Below, piece by piece: positions 14,350-15,501 of a DNA stretch of 15,501 nt. The notes beneath the pieces are model-generated. The model searched no databases. It was given only the letters and a program-made list of their open reading frames with translations, and was not told where the DNA came from. A program made the translations under genes and the position numbers. Source of the stretch: Methanobacteriota archaeon. Lineage in GTDB: Archaea > Methanobacteriota > Methanobacteria > Methanobacteriales > Methanobacteriaceae. Within the stretch, counting starts at the first letter, position 1; every line of letters starts with the position of its first letter. The stretch covers positions 1 through 15,501 of the forward strand of contig JAEYQZ010000147.1 of the NCBI GenBank assembly GCA_023409695.1, written 5' to 3'.

Positions 14350-14511
14350 TTAAGGACCTGTAAATCCACATTTGCAGGTATAAAGGTGCCCAAATGTTCG
14401 GCACTTCTGACATCTGTAGAGTACTTCGTCACATTCTGGACATTTGAATTTTACACATGTTTCTACAGGGGATATTTCTTGTTTACATGATACACATTCT
14501 GCTTTTGCCAT
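14350..14511 (-). CDS. 53-residue zinc-ribbon protein (HVO_2753-type small zinc finger)
   Basis: This short gene encodes 53 residues with nine cysteines: C6-x2-C9, C19, C24-x2-C27, C34-x2-C37 and C46-x-C48, beginning MAKAECVSCKQEISPVETC and ending CKCGFTGP. The four paired Cys knuckles would hold two zinc ions, the layout of the small archaeal zinc-finger proteins found beside ef1b in many Euryarchaeota. A GGAGGT site (14519-14524) lies 7 bases before the ATG, strong support for translation. It starts 40 bases after the mfnE stop. Its constant company with Pth2 and aEF1B suggests a role near the ribosome or in RNA/protein binding, but no activity can be read from the sequence. Confidence 0.88.
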   Translation of the reverse strand: MAKAECVSCKQEISPVETCVKFKCPECDEVLYRCQKCRTFGHLYTCKCGFTGP

Positions 14512-14551
14512 TTAATTAACCTCCAATAATCTTAATTTTGGATTAAAAAAC

Positions 14552-15205
14552 CTATGGTTTCTTTTCACCACGAATAAACGTGCATTTAGAATTCTTACCT
14601 TCAATCAGAGAATTAGCTCTCTTGGGAAACTTTCCATTAACAACATAACAGTCTAAGTTATATTCAAGTAAAAGCTCAGGTAAGTTTACATCAACTGATG
14701 TTTCACTAAAATTCAGTAGTTTTTTTGCATTTATACTTCTTAAAAGTTTCGCACCATCAATAGATGGATCGACATCATATATACCATCTACATTTGTTAC
14801 TATTAATATTTTGCTTTTGAGGAGCCGTGCTATATAAACTGATATGGAATCCGATGTCACATCCCATGAGTGTTCAAGCGGATCAAGATACTCAAATAAT
14901 CGCGAAGGCAGTAATATAGGGAGCTTTCCATCAGTTATAACCTTCTTCGCATCTTCCATAGAATAAACTGCTTCTGCATTATCTACTTTATCTGCAACAA
15001 GCATTCCAAGAATGTCCATGCATAAAATAGCAGTTTTATGAGCAGCTGTATCTGAGAATTTAATATCTGCATCGTATTCCCTTAATTTATTAGCAAGATC
15101 ACCTCCGCCGCAGATAACAATAGCATTTTTGCCGACGAGTGCTTTGCAGAATTCTATGGCATCTTCTGGAAATAAACTTCCACCAACTTTAACTACCCAT
15201 TCCAT
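14552..15205 (-). CDS. mfnE: [5-(aminomethyl)furan-3-yl]methyl phosphate kinase (methanofuran biosynthesis)
   Basis: This is an amino-acid-kinase-fold protein of 217 residues. MfnE phosphorylates the aminomethylfuran phosphate to its diphosphate, the step before joining to tyramine-glutamate in making methanofuran, the C1 carrier of the first step of methanogenesis. Seen: the phosphate-binding VKVGGSLF (5-12), ICGGGDLANKLR (31-42), a DSAAHK-like SDTAAHKTAI stretch, the late TSDSISVYIARLL and LIVTNVDGIYD nucleotide-site motifs. These fit a short kinase of the MfnE group better than acetylglutamate or UMP kinase. Neighbourhood supports it: in Methanocaldococcus jannaschii the kinase gene is also next to ef1b (from memory). 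A GAGTGAT site precedes ATG. The gap to pth2 is 20 bases, so they are co-transcribed. Confidence 0.84.
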   Translation of the reverse strand: MEWVVKVGGSLFPEDAIEFCKALVGKNAIVICGGGDLANKLREYDADIKFSDTAAHKTAILCMDILGMLVADKVDNAEAVYSMEDAKKVITDGKLPILLPSRLFEYLDPLEHSWDVTSDSISVYIARLLKSKILIVTNVDGIYDVDPSIDGAKLLRSINAKKLLNFSETSVDVNLPELLLEYNLDCYVVNGKFPKRANSLIEGKNSKCTFIRGEKKP

Positions 15206-15225
15206 GTAATCACTCTTTACTGGAC

Positions 15226-15501
15226 TTAAAGGAGCTTCAAATCATTTGTTATCTTATCTATCTTTTCATCAGTATCAGGGCCAATTCCAAGACATGTAAC
15301 TGTACCACTTGGTAATTCTGTCCTTCCGGCATCCTGCACAAGATAATAAGGGACATCAGAGCGTTTTACTATTTCATATATTTCATAAAGTTCCTTCAAG
15401 TCTTTAACTTTGACTACAACTTTCTTTTCGCCGCCTAATTCCCATTTCATAATTTTTCTTTTATCTGCCCGCTTGAAGGCACCTAAACTTGCATGACATG
15501 A
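15226..15501 (-). CDS. pth2: Peptidyl-tRNA hydrolase Pth2, 3' part (cut by window edge)
   Basis: This is the archaeal/eukaryotic type peptidyl-tRNA hydrolase, which frees tRNA from prematurely released peptidyl-tRNA. Ninety-one C-terminal residues are in view and the frame stays open to the right edge; the ATG at 15450 is internal, since the upstream codons read CHASLGAFKRADKRK, matching the family's QVAHAS-containing helix. Further signatures are KKVVVKVKDLKELYEIYE, the active-site loop VQDAGRTELPSGT, and TCLGIGPDTDEKIDKITNDL at the end with the normal KLL terminus. Only the N-terminal 20-25 residues or so, including the first strand, are missing. It is the first visible gene of the operon that continues into mfnE. 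Confidence 0.92.
   Translation of the reverse strand, partial: SCHASLGAFKRADKRKIMKWELGGEKKVVVKVKDLKELYEIYEIVKRSDVPYYLVQDAGRTELPSGTVTCLGIGPDTDEKIDKITNDLKLL

Noticed and set aside
1..15501. CRISPR array, insertion sequence, integrase attachment site or tRNA
   Set aside because: No regularly spaced repeats, transposase or integrase motifs, or tRNA-like folds were found on either strand by eye.

Overview
The window looks like chromosome from an AT-rich hydrogenotrophic methanogen of the order Methanobacteriales, most likely Methanobacterium. The reasons are: the first 124 codons of an archaeal CO dehydrogenase/acetyl-CoA synthase alpha subunit (CdhA), a methanofuran-biosynthesis kinase (MfnE), archaeal elongation factor 1-beta, archaeal-type peptidyl-tRNA hydrolase Pth2, TTTATATA-type TATA boxes, and GGAGGT/GGTGAT ribosome binding sites. 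The placement rests on protein recognition only; no rRNA or tRNA gene is present.

Layout, left to right. (1) 1-372, minus: 5' part of cdhA, preceded by a tandemly duplicated 62-bp promoter unit. (2) 373-1156: long AT-rich divergent intergenic region with several inverted repeats. (3) 1157-2941, plus: a two-gene nickel/cobalt ECF importer, CbiM (with fused PDGLE domain) and CbiQ, without its ATPase. (4) 3075-6003, minus: a secretion/pilus pair, a VirB11/CpaF-like ATPase followed by a TadC/GspF-like membrane protein. (5) 6052-7410, plus: an apparently leaderless SAM-dependent methyltransferase with a Cys-rich head, then a small protein with a degenerate GIY-YIG-like fold. (6) 7574-8233, plus: a zinc-ribbon membrane protein. 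(7) 8284-8602, minus: a decayed, frameshifted PAP2-type phosphatase. (8) 8733-9983, minus: a TctA/DUF112-family membrane protein. (9) 9993-10530: intergenic region with three inverted repeats. (10) 10531-13819, plus: a sugar-porter MFS transporter and a GH15 trehalase/glucoamylase-like enzyme. (11) 13927-15501, minus: a compact operon pth2 - mfnE - small zinc-ribbon gene - ef1b, with two back-to-back perfect hairpins between the last two genes.

How the genes fit together. Region 3 would supply nickel or cobalt, and both metals are needed by the CODH/ACS complex encoded on the other side of the shared intergenic region. Region 10 reads as a small carbohydrate module (sugar uptake plus an alpha-glucosidic hydrolase), which is notable in an organism expected to live on H2/CO2. 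Region 11 ties translation (Pth2, aEF1B) to methanofuran synthesis.

I found no clear new defence or mobile system, no CRISPR array, no insertion sequence and no tRNA/rRNA. The least explained items are the Cys-rich methyltransferase with its GIY-YIG-like partner, the duplicated cdhA promoter, the hairpin pair before ef1b, and the sugar porter/GH15 pair.
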